NCBI GenBank assembly: GCA_024698045.1
Contig: JAILRS010000027.1
Span: 1-49,468, forward strand
Reading direction: 5' to 3'
Origin: Selenomonadaceae bacterium
GTDB taxonomy: Bacteria; Bacillota; Negativicutes; Selenomonadales; Selenomonadaceae
Length of the DNA: 49,468 nucleotides
Position numbers and translations under genes: made by a program. Shown in pieces: positions 24,945-32,735 of the stretch. The notes below the pieces were generated by a model. It did no database searches and was not told the DNA's origin. It worked only from the letters and a program-made list of their open reading frames with translations. The stretch's first letter is position 1. The number at the start of each line of letters is the position of its first letter.

Positions 24945-26156
24945 ATGTTCAATGAAAATCACAAGATAGCCGGCGTAGCTTATCCGCAGGGCTTTAAGGC
25001 GGCAGGTGTTCGCGCAGGTATCAAAAAGAACGGCAATCTTGACGTCGCAGTCATCTACACCGAACGTGAGGCGGCTGTAGCAGGTGTCTTCACGAAAAAT
25101 TTGGTGGCGGCGGCTCCCGTCCTCGTCAGCAAGCAAGTTGTCGCGACAGGTACCGCACATGCTATCGTAGCTAACGCAGGTTGTGCCAATGCTTGCACGG
25201 GCGAACAAGGTTTGAATGACGCTCACAAGATGGGCGAAATCGCTGCGCAGGAATTGAATTGCAAGGCAGATGATATTATCGTCGCGTCGACCGGTCTTAT
25301 CGGCTCCAATCTCCCGATGGATAAAATGGAGTCGGGTATTAAACAGGCTGTACAAAAACTGTCGCGCGAAGGATCTGTCAACGCAGGTAATGCAATCGTA
25401 ACAACCGACACTTACTCCAAAGCTTGCGCAACCGAAATTGAAATCGGCGGCGCGGAAGTTCGTTTCGGAGCAATCGCAAAAGGTTCGGGCATGATTCGCC
25501 CCGATATGGCTACGATGCTCTGCTTTATCACAACCGATGCCGATATAGATCAAAAACTTTTGCAAGAGGCTTTGAGCGAAATAACCGAAGTGTCTTTCAA
25601 TTGCGTTTCGGTTGACGGCGATATGAGTACTAACGATTCTGTCGTCGTATTGGCGAACGGTGCGGCAGGTAACAAAAAAATCGTCGACAAGGGCGAAGAC
25701 TACGAAAAATTTTACGAAACACTCAAAACAATTTGCGTGGAGATTGCCAAGAGAATTGCGGCGGACGGCGAAGGCGCAAGTAAATTCCTGACAGTCAATG
25801 TAACGGGCGCGAAATATTTTGCTGACGCCAAGAAAGTCGGCATGGCTATCGCCAATTCTCCGTTATGCAAAACCGCGGTATTTGGTCAAGACCCCAATGC
25901 AGGAAGATTTATTTGCGCGGTCGGTTATTCGGGCGTGGAGATTGTCCCCGAGAAAGTCACGATTAAATTCGGCGACGAAACTGTATATGCCGACGGTCTT
26001 GTTACCAAATTCGATAACGATCGTGTGCGCGCAATCCTCAAGGAACACGATATCAATGTCAACATCGATTTGGGACTCGGCGACGCGCAAGCAACTATCT
26101 TCACCTGCGATTTGTCTTTCGCTTACGTCAAAATCAACGCGGATTATACAACCTGA
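24945..26156 (+). CDS. argJ: Bifunctional glutamate N-acetyltransferase / amino-acid acetyltransferase
   Basis: ArgJ recycles the acetyl group from acetylornithine to glutamate. 403 residues. AVFTKNLVAAAPV, NAGCANACTGEQG and the self-cleavage block KGSGMIRPDMATMLCF (cut before the Thr) are visible, as is the C-terminal FGQDPNAGR. GAGGAG precedes the ATG. A terminator follows, so argB is a separate unit. Confidence 0.96.
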   Translation: MFNENHKIAGVAYPQGFKAAGVRAGIKKNGNLDVAVIYTEREAAVAGVFTKNLVAAAPVLVSKQVVATGTAHAIVANAGCANACTGEQGLNDAHKMGEIAAQELNCKADDIIVASTGLIGSNLPMDKMESGIKQAVQKLSREGSVNAGNAIVTTDTYSKACATEIEIGGAEVRFGAIAKGSGMIRPDMATMLCFITTDADIDQKLLQEALSEITEVSFNCVSVDGDMSTNDSVVVLANGAAGNKKIVDKGEDYEKFYETLKTICVEIAKRIAADGEGASKFLTVNVTGAKYFADAKKVGMAIANSPLCKTAVFGQDPNAGRFICAVGYSGVEIVPEKVTIKFGDETVYADGLVTKFDNDRVRAILKEHDINVNIDLGLGDAQATIFTCDLSFAYVKINADYTT

Positions 26157-26202
26157 TTCGATAAAAATTTTCGGGCGGATGTTGTTCCGCAAATAAAAAT
26201 TT

Positions 26203-26231
26203 CCTCGTCAAATTACGACGGGGATTTTTTT
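26203..26231 (+). terminator. Terminator of argCJ
   Basis: CCTCGTC (26203-26209) pairs with GACGGGG (26217-26223) with one G-T pair and is followed by ATTTTTTTA. Confidence 0.85.
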
Positions 26232-26354
26232 ATCGGTAACTTATTATAACCTTCAAGCATTGCTTTTCATACGGAATAAATATTTGCGGTTACTTTTTTG
26301 CAGATTTATAATGACGCCAAAACGAAGAAACTTTTTGGGAGGCGGAAAGTAATA

Positions 26355-27146
26355 ATGCAGGACGACAGGAAAGCAGTTAAAATTGTGCAGACGGCGGGCA
26401 GAAAAATTCTCGGAGATTTCGCGCCCGATTTTGCCCGGTATAATGATGATATTCTTTTCGGTGAAGTTTGGTCTAAGAACGATATACTTTCTCTTCACGA
26501 CAGAAGTATCGTTACCGTTTCGGCTTTGATATCAAGCGGAATTATCGACGGCTCTTTGAAATATCACATAGAATCGGCGAAGAAAAACGGCGTGACGAAA
26601 TCGGAAATGGTCGAGATAATTACACAGCTTGCATTTTATTCGGGTTGGCCTAAGGCATGGGCGGCATTCAATATGGCTAAAGAAATTTATTCCGATGAAT
26701 CGACGACAATCGAAAAAAAATCCTCGTTGAGTTTGAATGAGCTGTCACAAGTCAGTATTTTCCCCGTAGGCGAAGAGAATACCAAATACGGCGAATTTTT
26801 TGACGGGACAAGTTATCTCAATATGATTTCGCTTAATCAAGTTGTTATCGGCAATGTGACTTTCGAGCCGGCTTGTCGGAATCATTGGCACATTCATCAC
26901 GCGAAAACGGGCGGCGGACAAATTTTATTGGTGACAGCCGGTTGCGGTTGGTATCAAGAGTGGGGAAAATCTGCGCAGAAACTCAAAGCAGGAGATGTAG
27001 TAAATATTCCTGCGAACGTAAAACATTGGCACGGTGCCGCGAAAGATTCTGCCTTCCAACATTTGGCAATAGAAGTTTCGGGCGAAGAAACTCATACAGA
27101 ATGGTGCGAACCCGTCAACGAAGAAGATTACAACGCTTTGCATTGA
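26355..27146 (+). CDS. Carboxymuconolactone decarboxylase-like / cupin fusion protein
   Basis: 263 residues from ATG 26355. Residues ~1-115 match the CMD/AhpD family (HDRSIVTVSALISSG, IITQLAFYSGWPKAWAAFNMA). No CxxC pair typical of AhpD is present, so peroxidase activity is doubtful. Residues ~150-255 are a cupin: the metal-binding HWHIHHAKTGGGQILLV, then LKAGDVVNIPANVKHWHGA. Such fusions occur in many anaerobes, often near oxidoreductases; the reaction is not known. GGGAGG and GGAAAG lie upstream. A terminator on each side makes it monocistronic between argJ and argB. Confidence 0.88.
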   Translation: MQDDRKAVKIVQTAGRKILGDFAPDFARYNDDILFGEVWSKNDILSLHDRSIVTVSALISSGIIDGSLKYHIESAKKNGVTKSEMVEIITQLAFYSGWPKAWAAFNMAKEIYSDESTTIEKKSSLSLNELSQVSIFPVGEENTKYGEFFDGTSYLNMISLNQVVIGNVTFEPACRNHWHIHHAKTGGGQILLVTAGCGWYQEWGKSAQKLKAGDVVNIPANVKHWHGAAKDSAFQHLAIEVSGEETHTEWCEPVNEEDYNALH

Positions 27147-27163
27147 CGATAACCATAAAAAAT

Positions 27164-27195
27164 AAATCCTCTCGTTAATCGGGAGGATTTTTGTT
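27164..27195 (+). terminator. Terminator after the CMD/cupin gene
   Basis: AAATCCTC (27164-27171) pairs with GAGGATTT (27183-27190), with extra pairing inside, followed by TTGTTT. Confidence 0.82.
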
Positions 27196-27237
27196 TCGGA
27201 AAATTTCGGAGTGCACACAAATTTTTTTTGCAACCTC

Positions 27238-27266
27238 AAGACAGAAACACTCAAACGCTATATAAT
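27238..27266 (+). promoter_or_regulatory. Promoter ahead of the arg leader and argB
   Basis: AAGACA (27238-27243), 17-nt spacer, TATAAT (27261-27266). The perfect -10 lies 40 nt before the leader ORF start. Confidence 0.6.
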
Positions 27267-27305
27267 TCTGTTCGGCAGAAAAATTTTCATCAACGAGGAA
27301 AGGAA

Positions 27306-27353
27306 GTGAAAGGCGCGGTAAATAGGCGAAGAAAATCCGCGTCGTTTTTATGA
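27306..27353 (+). CDS. Putative 15-residue arginine-rich leader peptide overlapping argB
   Basis: GTG at 27306, seven bases after GAGG (27295-27298), opens a short ORF: MKGAVNRRRKSASFL, stop TGA 27351-27353. Three consecutive Arg codons (AGG CGA AGA) are followed by Lys. The stop overlaps the argB ATG (ATGA), and argB has no ribosome site of its own. Translation of argB should therefore depend on ribosomes finishing this ORF, and arginine supply could be sensed at the Arg run. This is inference from layout. Confidence 0.45.
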   Translation: MKGAVNRRRKSASFL

Positions 27354-28420
27354 TTGATAAGACTTTAGAAACAGATTTGGCGATTGAATTGTTGAAACAG
27401 TTTTTGCCGAAAGAAATGTATGAAGAAATTGTCAAGGCAGTCAACGAGGAAATTAACAAGACTGCGGAGGGCGAAACTCCTGCGGAAGACGAACCGATAA
27501 AAAAATCCGCCGAAGAGAAAACATCTGCACAGGTAAGAAATTTCAGTGCCGACGAACGTGCGGCGATTTTGGTCGAGGCTCTTCCGTACATCCGCGAATT
27601 TCACGGCAAAACCGTCGTGATAAAATACGGCGGCAATGCAATGATTAACGAGGATTTAAAATCATCCGTCATGCAAGATATCGCGCTGATGAAGTTCGTT
27701 GGCATTAACGTTGTCATCGTGCACGGCGGCGGCCCCGAAATTACGGGCTTCCTGAAGAAAATCGGCAAAGAGAGTTCATTTGTCAGCGGCTTGCGCGTCA
27801 CGGACGAGGAAACTGTAGAAATTGCCGAAATGGTTTTGGACGGGAAAATAAATTCGGAAATAGTCATGCTGTTGAACACTCGCGGACTTCGTGCGGTTGG
27901 TTTGAGCGGTAAGGATGCCGAATTGATTCAAGCACGAAAAAAATTGGCGACGGTCTACGAACAGGGCGATAAGAAAAAAGTCGATATCGGTTACGTCGGC
28001 AAAGCAAAGCAGGTTAATATTCAGATTGTCAAAGATTTATTGGAACATGATTACGTACCTGTCATTGCTCCTATCGGCGTAGGCGAAGACGGCAAAAGTT
28101 ACAACATCAATGCCGATTACGTTGCGGCGGATATCGCGGGCGCACTTAATGCCGAAAAACTTTTACTGCTCACAGATACCGAAGGCGTTTACAAAGATTT
28201 TGACGACAAGAAAAGTTTCATATCGACATTGAAGGCTGATGAGGCGCGGCAATTTATCAAAGACGGAATAATCAGCGGCGGTATGATTCCGAAAGTCGAG
28301 GCGTGTTTGCGTGCGATTGATGCCGGTACAAATAAAGCGCATATAATCGACGGACGTTTGCCGCACTCAATCATTTTGGAACTGTTCACAAATTCCGGTA
28401 TCGGTACCGAAGTCGAATAA
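27350..28420 (+). CDS. argB: Acetylglutamate kinase with an N-terminal extension
   Basis: Phosphorylates N-acetylglutamate in arginine synthesis. The kinase core begins near residue 68 (AAILVEALPYIREFHGKTVVIKYGGNAM) and includes VIVHGGGPEI, SGKDAELIQARK and GGMIPKVEACLRAI. The core alone is the usual ~290 residues. The first ~65 residues are extra: a helical stretch (DLAIELLKQFLPKEMYEEI) and an acidic linker. A core-only start would need an internal codon, and none with a good ribosome site was seen. The ATG overlaps the leader ORF stop. Confidence 0.93.
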   Translation: MIDKTLETDLAIELLKQFLPKEMYEEIVKAVNEEINKTAEGETPAEDEPIKKSAEEKTSAQVRNFSADERAAILVEALPYIREFHGKTVVIKYGGNAMINEDLKSSVMQDIALMKFVGINVVIVHGGGPEITGFLKKIGKESSFVSGLRVTDEETVEIAEMVLDGKINSEIVMLLNTRGLRAVGLSGKDAELIQARKKLATVYEQGDKKKVDIGYVGKAKQVNIQIVKDLLEHDYVPVIAPIGVGEDGKSYNINADYVAADIAGALNAEKLLLLTDTEGVYKDFDDKKSFISTLKADEARQFIKDGIISGGMIPKVEACLRAIDAGTNKAHIIDGRLPHSIILELFTNSGIGTEVE

Positions 28421-28441
28421 CGCAATCGCAAAAATTTTTTC

Positions 28442-28470
28442 GTGACAATGCTTATCGTTAAGAGTAAAAT
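28442..28470 (+). promoter_or_regulatory. Promoter of the HAD/VOC pair
   Basis: GTGACA (28442-28447), 17-nt spacer, TAAAAT (28465-28470); each hexamer differs from consensus at one position. It lies 49 nt before the HAD start. Confidence 0.6.
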
Positions 28471-28519
28471 CCCCTGCATGATGAAGTAATTAAACGAAGA
28501 AAATTTTTGGAGGCTACGA

Positions 28520-29212
28520 ATGTTTAAAGGCGTTATCTTTGACATTGACGGAACACTTTACGACTACAAGATAAATGATGAACGGGCTATGAAACATTTC
28601 TGTTCGTTCATAAAAAAAGTTTTGGGAATCGACGAGGAAACATTTCGCGAAAATTATGCCGAGGCTCGGCGGCTTGTTCGCGCACAATTAAAGGACACAG
28701 CCGCTCAACACAGTCGCGTTCTGCTCATTCAGACCGCTCTTGAGTTGTTAGGCAAAAATCCCTTTACGTACCTGCTTGAAATGTATGACGTATATTGGAA
28801 TTACTTTTTGGAAAATATGGAACCGTACGAAGGTGCCGCCGATTTCCTACGCGAATTAAAATCAGCCGGCATGAAAATTTCAACGTGTACCGATATGACC
28901 GCGCATATTCAGTACCGCAAACTTGCCAAGTTGGGATTAGACAGATATATTGATTTCATGGTAACCAGCGAGGAGACGGGATTTGAAAAACCTGCGCCGA
29001 TTATGTTCAAGACTGCTCTGCGCAAAATGAAACTCAAACCGAATGAGGCGGCGTATTTCGGCGACGCGTTAGATCGTGATATTCAAGGCGCGGCGGCTAT
29101 GGGTATTAAACCGTTTTGGTTTGTGGCAGACAGGAAAGTTAACGGCGGCGAAAGTTTCACGAAAATTTTTTCCTACCGCGACGAAGAACTCAAAAAATTT
29201 TTCCCGAGGTGA
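28520..29212 (+). CDS. HAD-superfamily hydrolase, YjjG/phosphatase-like
   Basis: 230 residues. The nucleophile motif is VIFDIDGTLYDY, motif II is STCTDMTA, the motif III lysine is in GFEKPAPIMF, and motif IV is YFGDALDRDIQGAAAMG. A helical cap is inserted between motifs I and II (subfamily I). Likely a small-molecule or nucleotide phosphatase; the substrate is unknown. TTGGAGG is the ribosome site. The VOC gene follows after six bases. Confidence 0.9.
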   Translation: MFKGVIFDIDGTLYDYKINDERAMKHFCSFIKKVLGIDEETFRENYAEARRLVRAQLKDTAAQHSRVLLIQTALELLGKNPFTYLLEMYDVYWNYFLENMEPYEGAADFLRELKSAGMKISTCTDMTAHIQYRKLAKLGLDRYIDFMVTSEETGFEKPAPIMFKTALRKMKLKPNEAAYFGDALDRDIQGAAAMGIKPFWFVADRKVNGGESFTKIFSYRDEELKKFFPR

Positions 29213-29218
29213 TTTATT

Positions 29219-29581
29219 ATGTTCCGATTTGCTCACAATAATTTAAACGTGCTCAATCTCGAACGCAGTTTAAAATTTTACGCCGAGGCACTTGATTTGC
29301 ACGAAGTAGACGGCAGAATCGACACGCCCGATTTTACAATCGTTTACTTGGGCGACAGTTTCGGCAGTCACCACAAATTAGAACTGACATGGATTAAGGA
29401 AAATAAGACGCCGTATAATTTGGGCGATAACGAATTTCATGTTGCCTTCACGACGAAAGATTTTGATGCCGCGCATGAACGTCACAAGAAAATGGGTTGC
29501 ATCTGTTACGAAAATGAAGCTATGGGCATTTACTTTATCGAGGATCCCGACGGCTATTGGCTCGAGGTTTTGCCCGAATAA
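29219..29581 (+). CDS. VOC (glyoxalase I-like) protein
   Basis: 120 residues, two beta-alpha-beta-beta-beta modules. RFAHNNLNVLNLERSLKFY, KLELTW, NEFHVAF and DPDGYWLEVLP give the His/Glu metal ligands of the glyoxalase I pattern. Lactoylglutathione lyase is possible; other VOC activities cannot be excluded. It is cotranscribed with the HAD gene and followed by the TPP riboswitch. Confidence 0.88.
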   Translation: MFRFAHNNLNVLNLERSLKFYAEALDLHEVDGRIDTPDFTIVYLGDSFGSHHKLELTWIKENKTPYNLGDNEFHVAFTTKDFDAAHERHKKMGCICYENEAMGIYFIEDPDGYWLEVLPE

Positions 29582-29590
29582 AACTAAATA

Positions 29591-29672
29591 TCGGGGAGCT
29601 TGCAAACAGGCTGAGAGGAAGTTAAACACTTCGACCCGTTGACCTGATTCGGATAATGCCGACGTAGGAAAA
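29591..29672 (+). ncRNA. TPP riboswitch (THI element)
   Basis: The conserved cores are present in order: CGGGGAGC, CAGGCTGAGAGG, GACCCGTTGACCTGAT and GGATAATGCCGACGTAGGAA. These form the thiamine-pyrophosphate pocket. A terminator hairpin follows at 29689, so control is probably by premature termination when TPP is bound. The regulated genes are thiT and thiC. The 5' end begins ten bases after the VOC stop. Confidence 0.95.
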
Positions 29673-29688
29673 ATAATTTGCTACACCG

Positions 29689-29729
29689 CGAGAAGGTTGC
29701 CGAATCGGTAACTTTCTCGTTTTGTTTTG
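29689..29729 (+). terminator. Riboswitch-controlled terminator
   Basis: CGAGAAGGTTGCC (29689-29701) pairs with GGTAACTTTCTCG (29707-29719), with two G-T pairs, then TTTTGTTTT. It sits just downstream of the TPP aptamer and ahead of the thiT ribosome site. Confidence 0.85.
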
Positions 29730-29757
29730 GAAAAAATTTTTAAGGAGCATATCCGAA

Positions 29758-30381
29758 ATGACAGAAACGTTAACGGAAAATATTTTGACACTGATTGAAA
29801 ATCCGACGGCGATAATCGCGCTTGTAGGCGTATTGATTTTAATCGTGGCGGTAATTTACATGCGGCGAATCGAAATCACGACGAGAATGCTTGTGACAAT
29901 TTCTCTGATGTTGGCTATGTCGTTAATACTTCATTTTCTGCGGCTGTATCATTTTCCGCAAGGTGGTAGTGTCACACTCGGCGCAATGATTCCGCTGCTT
30001 TTGATTTCATTTCGATACGGCGCAGGTGTCGGGACTTTGACAGGCTTTGTCTTCGGCTTACTGAACATGTTACAAGATCCGTTCATACTGCATCCGATAC
30101 AAGTCTTGTTTGATTATCCGCTGCCTTACATGGCAATGGGTTTGGCAGGTTTATTTCCGCAACATCTAATCTTCGGGACGGCATTGGCATTCGTCGGCAG
30201 ATTCGTATGTCATTTTATATCGGGCGTAGTGTTTTTCGCGTCATACGCGCCCGAAGGAATGTCGCCGATAATTTATTCGCTGATAACCAATGCAATGTTG
30301 ATGATTCCCGAGGCGATAATTTGTTGCGTGATTTTGAAACTGTTACCGGTAAAAAGATTGGTCGACGCGATGAAAATTTGA
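29758..30381 (+). CDS. thiT: Thiamine transporter S-component, ThiT
   Basis: Substrate-binding membrane subunit of an energy-coupling-factor importer. 207 residues with about six membrane segments. The hallmark HFPQGGSVTLGAMIPLLLISFRYGAG and the following Trp/Tyr-type pocket segment near DPFILHPIQVLFDYPLPY fit ThiT/YuaJ. The start is ATG 29758, ten bases after AAGGAG; an in-frame ATG at 29722 lies inside the terminator. The EcfA/T partners are not in the window. Placement after the TPP riboswitch supports the assignment. Confidence 0.92.
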   Translation: MTETLTENILTLIENPTAIIALVGVLILIVAVIYMRRIEITTRMLVTISLMLAMSLILHFLRLYHFPQGGSVTLGAMIPLLLISFRYGAGVGTLTGFVFGLLNMLQDPFILHPIQVLFDYPLPYMAMGLAGLFPQHLIFGTALAFVGRFVCHFISGVVFFASYAPEGMSPIIYSLITNAMLMIPEAIICCVILKLLPVKRLVDAMKI

Positions 30382-30397
30382 TTGGAGGAAAATGAAA

Positions 30398-31705
30398 ATG
30401 TCAACGCAAATGGAAAAGGCTCGCGAAGGAAAGATAAGCGACGAGATGAAATTAGTGGCGGAGGACGAAAAACTTTCCGCAGAAGAAATTCGCAGAGGTG
30501 TCGCGGAAGGAACGATAGCGATTTGCGCCAATATCAATCATACGTCACTCAAGCCGCGCGGTGTGGGCAAAGGTCTGCGCACCAAAGTCAACGCCAATAT
30601 CGGCACGTCAAGCACATTCCCCGATATTGAACCGGAACTCTTGAAATTGGATGAGGCGGTTAAATGCGGCGCGGATTCGGTAATGGATTTGAGTACGGGT
30701 AACAATATTGACTTATCGCGGAAAAAAATCATTGAGCGGTCACCGATAATGGTCGGCACTGTTCCGATTTATCAAGCGACGGTCAACGCGATAAAAAATC
30801 ACGGCGCAGTCGTCTCGATGACGGAAGAGGATTTATTACATACGATAGAGGATCAGGCGAAGGACGGCGCAGATTTTATGACATTGCATTGCGGCGTCAC
30901 GCGAGCGGCGATAGAAAAACTTCGTACCCAGCGCAGAGAAATGGATATTGTCAGTCGCGGCGGTTCGTTTATTGCGGGTTGGATTCTGCACAATGAGCGC
31001 GAAAATCCTCTCTACGAACGCTATGACGACATTTTAGATATCTGTGCGAAATACGACGTGACAATCAGTTTGGGTGATGGGATGCGCCCGGGTTGCATTG
31101 CCGACGCCACCGATAGAGCACAGTTGACGGAATTGATAACTTTGGGCGATTTGGTTGACAGAGCATGGCGGCGCGGCGTACAAGTCATGGTTGAAGGACC
31201 GGGGCATGTTCCTTACAATCAGATTGAGGCGAATATGAAGTTAGAGAAAAAAATTTGCCGCAATGCTCCGTTCTATGTTCTGGGACCTTTGGTCACGGAT
31301 ATCGCACCCGGCTACGATCATATCACTGCGGCTATCGGCGGAACTTTGGCGGCGATTAGCGGTGCGGATTTCCTATGCTATGTCACTCCTGCCGAACATC
31401 TTTGCCTGCCCACGATACAAGACGTTCATGACGGCGTAATAGTCTCCAGGATTGCCGCACATGCCGCCGATTTGGCTAAGGGCATCAAGGGTGCCGAGGA
31501 ATGGGATTTGAAAATGGCACGCGCCAGGAAAATGCTTGATTGGGACGAACAAATTAATTTAGCAATAGATCCGGAACTTGCACGAAAAAAACGCGCCGAC
31601 CGTAATGACGTTAACGAGACTGCTTGTTCAATGTGCGGCGAATACTGCGCGGTTAAAATTGTCTCGAAATATTTTGATTCGCCCGTTTGCCCGTGCATTG
31701 ACTGA
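30398..31705 (+). CDS. thiC: Phosphomethylpyrimidine synthase
   Basis: Radical-SAM enzyme that rearranges aminoimidazole ribotide to HMP phosphate, the thiamine pyrimidine. 435 residues. The C-terminal iron-sulfur motif CSMCGEYCAVK is present, as are NINHTSLKPRGVGKGL, MTLHCGVTRAA, DGMRPGCIADATD and VEGPGHVPYNQIEANM. The ATG at 30398 is nine bases after GGAGG; the ATG at 30392 is too close. It is 16 bases behind thiT in the same riboswitch unit. Confidence 0.96.
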   Translation: MSTQMEKAREGKISDEMKLVAEDEKLSAEEIRRGVAEGTIAICANINHTSLKPRGVGKGLRTKVNANIGTSSTFPDIEPELLKLDEAVKCGADSVMDLSTGNNIDLSRKKIIERSPIMVGTVPIYQATVNAIKNHGAVVSMTEEDLLHTIEDQAKDGADFMTLHCGVTRAAIEKLRTQRREMDIVSRGGSFIAGWILHNERENPLYERYDDILDICAKYDVTISLGDGMRPGCIADATDRAQLTELITLGDLVDRAWRRGVQVMVEGPGHVPYNQIEANMKLEKKICRNAPFYVLGPLVTDIAPGYDHITAAIGGTLAAISGADFLCYVTPAEHLCLPTIQDVHDGVIVSRIAAHAADLAKGIKGAEEWDLKMARARKMLDWDEQINLAIDPELARKKRADRNDVNETACSMCGEYCAVKIVSKYFDSPVCPCID

Positions 31706-31733
31706 AAAACTTTTACGGTAACCAAAACAAAAA

Positions 31734-31766
31734 AGCTCTCTCCAAAACTTCGGAGGGAGCTAAAAT
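31734..31766. terminator. Bidirectional terminator between thiC and the minus-strand unit
   Basis: AGCTCTCTCC (31734-31743) pairs with GGAGGGAGCT (31752-31761). An A run precedes it and A/T runs follow, so it can serve both convergent units. Confidence 0.8.
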
Positions 31767-31773
31767 TTTTAAA

Positions 31774-32709
31774 TCATTGAATTGCCGTGATGACCCAAAG
31801 ATAATTTTTCGCCGCTACTTTGTTCACGCGCTCGATTTGTTCGGGCGTCAACTGACTTTTGACATTGAGTTTCGGTGCTTCATGAAACAACGGAATTTTT
31901 TCGGCATGCAATCCGTGCGATTCCAGATATTTCATTGCCGAGTCTTCATCCTGCAAAGAATCGTCGTTGAGTTTTTCGCCGTATACTTTTTCATACATCT
32001 CTTTCGTTTCTTTGTAAATTATTTCGGCTTCGCTTTCGCCGTATAGCGCGGCCGCTACATCCTTAAAATATTTTTGCTGAACGAAATCCGAAGTGATGAG
32101 ACAACCGCCGTGTTCTTTTAAGACGTCGCGAATGTTATCAAACATACTGTCACGATCGTAGGCATTCAAATAAATCATTAAACCCTGCTCGATTACACAG
32201 ACTGCACCTTTGAATTTATGCGCGTACTGCATCATCGCTACTCTGTCCTGCACGGGAATTGTTTCGTAGTCGACAATATCTTTTGATTTGCCGCCCAAGT
32301 CGTAGATAAACCAATCGCCGATTAATGCGACCGTTGCCAATTCTCCGACAATAACGCGCCGACCTTCATCGCCCAACAACATTGCTCGCGGCGACAAACT
32401 GCACGCCAAATCATAGATGTTATTGTAGTCGTTGTAACGAACATATTCCAAACCGGCAGCCAAATTCATTTCTTGAAAAAGTGCGTTCGTCAATCTGATT
32501 CGTTCGTAGTCATTCAAATTTTGCGCGCTGAAAAATACGGGACGATTCAACAGCTTTAAAAATTTTTTTGCCTCGGGTACTCCGGCTTCTTTCAGCCACT
32601 GTAATTTTATCTGCGCAGAATATTCTATCATGTCAAATTCGGCGGCGCGTGCCGTGGATGTCACGACTACCGTAAATATTACCGCAAAAATCAGAAAAAA
32701 TTTTTTCAT
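31774..32709 (-). CDS. Signal-peptide protein with degenerate SAM-methyltransferase-like domain
   Basis: 311 residues. KKFFLIFAVIFTVVVTSTARA is a clear signal peptide. The body resembles class I methyltransferases of the leucine carboxyl methyltransferase/PPM group: YDLACSLSPRAMLL stands where such enzymes have a DLACGLSPR-type SAM loop, and CVIEQGLMIYLN where they have VxEGLLMYL, followed by a GGCLITSDF strand. Known enzymes of this type are cytoplasmic because SAM is; an exported version is odd and may be a non-catalytic derivative. It lies 26 bases after the orphan ilvB and is probably cotranscribed with it. Confidence 0.6.
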   Translation of the reverse strand: MKKFFLIFAVIFTVVVTSTARAAEFDMIEYSAQIKLQWLKEAGVPEAKKFLKLLNRPVFFSAQNLNDYERIRLTNALFQEMNLAAGLEYVRYNDYNNIYDLACSLSPRAMLLGDEGRRVIVGELATVALIGDWFIYDLGGKSKDIVDYETIPVQDRVAMMQYAHKFKGAVCVIEQGLMIYLNAYDRDSMFDNIRDVLKEHGGCLITSDFVQQKYFKDVAAALYGESEAEIIYKETKEMYEKVYGEKLNDDSLQDEDSAMKYLESHGLHAEKIPLFHEAPKLNVKSQLTPEQIERVNKVAAKNYLWVITAIQ

Positions 32710-32735
32710 CGATATTACCCCTTATCGTCAAAAAA

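Noticed and set aside
29722..29757. Upstream ATG for thiT
   Set aside because: It lies in the T-rich tail of the riboswitch terminator; AAGGAG is positioned for ATG 29758.
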